A stretch of DNA of 64,000 nucleotides from Siphonodentalium dalli (lineage: Eukaryota > Mollusca > Scaphopoda > Gadilida > Siphonodentaliidae), in NCBI GenBank assembly GCA_032622095.1, contig CP136063.1, positions 92,359,980-92,423,979 on the forward strand. Reading direction: 5' to 3'. Below the pieces are notes generated by a model. It was not told the DNA's origin. It saw only the letters and a list, made by a program, of their open reading frames with translations, and ran no database searches. Both the position numbers and the translations under genes were made by a program. This document shows positions 29,201-35,200 of the stretch, in pieces (within the stretch, counting starts at the first letter, position 1; each line of letters starts with the position of its first letter).

Positions 29201-32200
29201 TGCAGGTGATGTACAAGATGTGCCCAAATTACAAAATTTTCACAGCAATGGTATATTTCCACTAAAGGAAGCCGTTCACACTGAACTATATGGATATATG
29301 TCCTGCGTTTGTAAACCATAGTAGAAAAGGGGTTAACTTTTTGTGGTCGCCTACGATCCCTCACGGTCTTCAGTGGCTTGCTCGGAATCAGTCACGCATG
29401 CGCAGTCCCAATATAACCGATTGAATCTTGTCAGTTTATTTTCTGCTACGAACCGAACGGAAGTCTAAAGGGAGTATTGTTCCGAATTTGTCGTTTAACA
29501 ACTAGACAACAAATTCAATTTATCGATACAATAATTACTGGTCGCCTACGCGTTAGTTTTTAGAATTATTGTTTCAAATTCACGGACCGTTTCGCTTCAA
29601 ACATACAATTGTCCGTGTTTTCGAACAGTCGGCGGACTTAAATTTTTCGAATATGAAAATCGACATTTCGCCATAATCAGCCGCCATTTCAAGGCCTTAC
29701 GAGGCGCATAGATTATTGTGAGCAATTCATCTATGTAATTATTATAGAACCTATAAGGTATGATATAATTTGTCAGATATAAAAAATGCCACGTGATTCG
29801 CTACCGGAAGTCTCCTAATTTCGTGGGAATTTATTTACGCGTGGACATTTATTTAGCAATAATTACCATCGCTACTGACGCTATCTATCATATTGTTATG
29901 AACAACATTCTTTCTCATAATACTTTGTTGTTTTATGGTTCAATACAACTGATCCAGATGTGTTGGTCACATTTGAACTTAAAGTTGATTACATCTTGGT
30001 TTATCAATGTAAAAACAGATACCTAAGAATAACAGTAGTGTCATTATTACTTTAATAAATTGACAGAGATTGATATTGGACAAGTGTTATAATTCTGTTC
30101 ATGGTTTGATTCTCGTAACGGAGCATCACCTTCAATGTAACAATCTCAGCCATGTGCTAGGGGACCGGAGATTTGTGTCACCGGGTTTCTGCAATGATAT
30201 CTTGTGATACATAGGTACCTCAGAGACATGAGACATGTTCTCTGTGGGGTTGTATATCTATATTTAGTGATACGTTGGATCATGACAGGGAGCTGTGATC
30301 TGGCTCCGCCCATTAGATTGATGGGTGCAGCTTTGGAAGGGCCTTCTGACATGGTCTCATGAGGAAAACTTAATATATATATCCCCCGGATATATATATT
30401 ATATCATTTTATATATATATATATACGCAATGTGTATATTATGATACATAGGTACCTCAGGGACATGTGAATGTGTGATAACTGTTCTAAGGGCAGGACC
30501 AGTTCACTCTCCCCCGATTACGCATTCGCGGCCAATCAGTCTGTGGGGAAACGTCTGGTGGAGTAGACAGGGTACTTGGGACCTCCAGGACATTTGTCCC
30601 CCAGCAGACGCCAGCGGTTCTGGGCGCTAAAGCTGCCAAATCGCGTGCCTACAAATCGACACCGGCAGATGGGCCTCCAGCAGCTTAAGCGTAGGGCAGG
30701 GGCCGTACCCATGAGGTAAAGCGCCGCGTCCCCCTGGTCACGCTCGTCTTAACGACAAAATGCGGCCTTGCCTGCCACTCCTCCGTGAAGGGATCGGAGA
30801 AAAATGACCTCTCCGCACCCTCCAGCTTGGCCAGGATATTAGCTTGGGCATGACCACCTGCAGCATGCGATGGTGGGGTCTCCCTCTTATCCGATGGCTT
30901 GACTCGCTTATAGTTGTCTAACCCATTTGGGCTAATGGGCTCTCCATTTTATCCCTGTGCCACAGATTGGGCATCAGGTTATCTGCCATTTGCATTGGTG
31001 AACAGCAGTTAGTTAACTCTTAATGTGGGTTGTCTTGCCATCTTTGGAGTGGGCCTCCTCCAGTGCAGGTCGTTATGTCGCTAAGGCAGAGAGGGAGTTA
31101 GTCTCCTCGCATCTCAAATCGGCTGGATTCTTAGAACTGACGGATGAAGAACAGAGAATTGCTCGGTTCGCTCGCAATTCTGAATTGAATGGCACCACCT
31201 GGGATGTTGCTTCCAAAAAACAAGGGGGGGAGGTACATGTTTGAGCAATATAGCACTCTAATTATATGAGTTATTTCACGTAACTAATCATAACAGATTC
31301 ATTAAAGAGTTCATATTTAGGTACAATCTGTTTTAGAAGAGTGCATTCCCTCCAAAATTTGGCTATTAACTTTATTGCTCGTGCCTCCTCCTGGGCTTGC
31401 ATACTAATCCATATAGTTCAGTGTGAATGGCTTCCTTTAGTGGAAATATGATATTTTTTAAAATATAATATATATTTCCTTAAAGAAAGCCTGAACACTG
31501 AACTATCATAGGGCCCTCCCATGGCGGTGCCATTCCCAACCCCGCAACTCGCCAATCTCCTGATTGAGTTGAAAATAAACTGACGAGATTCAATCGGTTA
31601 TATTGGGACTGCGCATGCGTGACTGATTCCGAGCAAGCCACTGAAGACCGTGAGGGATCGTAGGCGACCACAAAAAGTTAACCCCTTTTCTACTATGGTT
31701 TACAAACGCAGGACATATATCCATATAGTTCAGTGTTCAGGCTTTCTTTAAGGAAATATATATTATATTTTTAAAAATATCATTTTAAGCATTAGCGGCA
31801 AATATCAGTTAAATATAATTTGATAATGATTTTTTTACACTGAAACATAGCCATTTCCTTGTACTTGAGACAAGAAGCATGAACATTGAAGCTTCGTACA
31901 GAAAGCAAATTGAAAGAGAGCGTGTTTCTTTCACCTAAAGTTAATAACTAAAAACATGCAAGTGACACAATGCCTAATTTAAAATGCGAGCGGCTGATTA
32001 CTACTCATCTGTCGGGTTGTTCAAAACAAATTCTTCCAGTACAGTAGGGAATTAAATCCACATTGTTTTATTTAGTGTCTGAGTCAACACATTTTTTCAG
32101 AGTACCAGATCAGACTTTTTAATGACAGAACCATTGGATTTTTTTCAGACTATAGCCTTGTGTGGTGCAGCTTTCTTCTTAATGGTGATACCCTACACAA

Positions 32201-35200
32201 AAACGTATGAGTGGGCACTGGTGTTCGTTGCTTGTGCTGTCGGGTGTTGTGCATTCCATAGTAGTGGCATCATTGTCAACCCACAGGACATCGCCCCAGA
32301 CCATGCAGGTGCTGTTTTTGGTAAGCCATTGGTTGTCATATTTCTCTGTTTCACCTGCAAGGAGTGCCATCACACTGAACTATGACTACATCTCCAGGTG
32401 AGGGAGTTAGCCTGAAACTGGAAGTTGTGTGTCTAAAAACTATGTGTAGTGATAGCGCACACAGTATATATGACTGAGATATTATATGAGTGTGTTCCCA
32501 CAGCTGGGTGCAACTAGCAATCTGATTGGCTTCAACTCCCATGTTCAAATCATGAATGCCCCCCCCCCCTTCAGGCATTGCCAGTCAAGACTGTTGAAAA
32601 TTTCCAAGAAATAATCACTTTCATATATCATAAATGCCTAAGCTCATTGCAGGTCAAGTTCGAATTTGGGTTCTTTCCGATTATTGTGTACTGACTTATG
32701 GCTCTTTTCAACTTAGAATTTTCAATATTTGAGGTTTCCGGATGATAACTTTAGTTTGGTTTATTTTATCTGAACCAAGTTTGGTATGTGAGTTTTCCAG
32801 ACCAAAATACAGGTCAAGTTTGAATATGGGTTCGATCTGAATATTTTTTACTGACTTATTGGGGTATATTGCTCTTTTCGACTGAGAATTTTTAATATTT
32901 GAGGTTTCCGGATGATAACTTTAGTTTGGTTTATTTTATCAGAACCAAATTTGGTATGTGAGTTTCACTGCCATTGTTTGTTTGTGTACAGTTCATAAAA
33001 GCACACCGTTCATATTTTGCCACACCCAGCGTAGCTTGTATATTACTCAGGAAAATTCCCAGTTCCCTGTTTCAACGGACTTTTCATTCCCTTAACCGGT
33101 TCCTTGAAAACCAGGAATATATTAAACATAGCCTTCACTTGAATCCGTTTGTTTCCTCAACATTTCTGATGGTACATATCAAGATGTATCATATGTGACC
33201 CGCCATATCAAATCCAGTTGTAAGTCGGGATTTTTTTACCCTGTGCCATAGGTCGCATCGCATATATAAGAAAATGCATTGGCCTAACAATATTTTACAA
33301 TTTTAATAATTTTTTCTTGTATTCTTTAACAATTTTATATTTTCACCCATACAGAGCCCCAGACAAACATGAGCAGACGACACTCTTCTATATGCTTCTA
33401 TATATGTGTGGGGCTCCCTGCAGGGTAATGGGTGTTTTTTATTTTATGTCCTAAAAATTGTAAGAAACATTTATTTAAAAATAAAAGGCCGCTCGGCCAC
33501 AGTGTCCCCCGAACCGGTGGCTTCATTCGGAGCGGAGGCTTTGTAGATGTATACTATATGGATAAGACACTTGTGCATTGTCTCATTACTGTCATGCATA
33601 CAAATAACCAAATCTTAAAAAAACTCTTAAAGTCAAAATATAACCTCAAATTGGCACAAAATGAAAAAAATTACAAGAAAAATTGAATTTTCTAAGTCGA
33701 AAAGCCCATAACTCTGAGCAAAATCATCGGTTCAAACTCAAATTCGTCGAACTTGATCTGTCTTTTGTGCTAGTAAACCTACATATACCAAATTTAATTT
33801 CATTCAGTACACATTTACTAAAGTTTTCATCCGGAAACCTCAAATTGGCAAAAATTCTAAGTAAAAAAGGGACATAACTCTGGTGAAAATTGGCGGGCGG
33901 AACCCGAATTCGAACTTTACCTGTGTTTTGCTGGGAGAAAGAGACATACCATATTTGATTTAAATCTGATTAACTCTACTAAAGTTATCATCCGGACACC
34001 AACTTTTGGGATTTTATATGTCCGGTCGGCGAACAAAAAAGGGCCATAACTCTCGCAAAAATTATCGGATTAAACCGAAATTCGAACTTGAGCTGTATTT
34101 TGATATAAGTAATCCACAAAAAAAACGGGTTTTGCATATAAACAATCCAAAATCAAGTTATCATCCAGAAACCAAAAAAAAAGAAGGAAATTGAATTTTC
34201 TATGTCGAAAAAGGGGCATAACTCTGCCAAAAATGGTCGGGCAGAACCCAAGTTCGAACTTGACCTGTGTTTTGCTGGGAGAAAGTAATATACCAAATTT
34301 GGTTTGAATCCGATTAACTCTACTAAAGTTATCATCCGGAAACCAACTTTCAGGCGTTTTCCAAGTCAAAAAAGGGCCATAACTCTCGCAAAAATGGGCG
34401 GAGTAAACCCATATTCGAACTTGACCTTTATTTTGGTCTAATAAACTCACCCATGAAATTTGCTTTTGATCTAATAACCGAAACTAAAGTTATCATCCGG
34501 AAACCATTTCCGGACGCACGGACGGACACCGGCTATTTTAATAGTCCCCCGAATTTTTTTTTTTCGGGGGACAAAAATGATAAAAAATTGTTAGGCCAAT
34601 GCATTCTCTTATATATGCGAGGCGACCTATGGTCGACTCGCATATATAAGAGAATGCATTGGCACAGGGTAAAAATAATCCCGACTTACGACTGGATTTG
34701 ATATGGCGGGTCACATATGTATAGTATTTCAAGAATTGCTTGTAGCATCCTGATTTTGAATTGATGTGGAACATTCTTTTGTGGTATTCAAATTCTCAAA
34801 GTGTGATTAAACATACACAATGTAATCAAGCCTGAGTTTAGTGTGCCTGTCATTTGCAGAATGAGGTCCCCAGAGGATAATTTAGTGACGCTACCCCACA
34901 TAGTGGGCTAGCATCACTAAATTCCCCTCTGGGAACCTCATTCTACATGGCCTCATCTGCTAATGGGAGACATAGACTCAGATGGAAGTTCCCAAATGGT
35001 GAATATTGTGATTATTTGCAATGTGTCGTCTGCCAATTTGGGGATACAGAGAAACTAAACAAAAAAAAAGAAATAGAATCTATGTGAAGAAGGTTCTATA
35101 GAAATTTGATAATAAAGAAACTTCCCAGAGAAGATGAGGCCTAAGCAGAATGAGGTCCCCAGATGGTGAATTTAGTGATGCTAGCCCACAATGCAGGATA

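Noticed and set aside
31023-31244. Plus-strand frame as a host gene
   Set aside because: It has no splice or promoter context and sits in a foreign-looking GC-rich segment; it is noted only as part of that segment.
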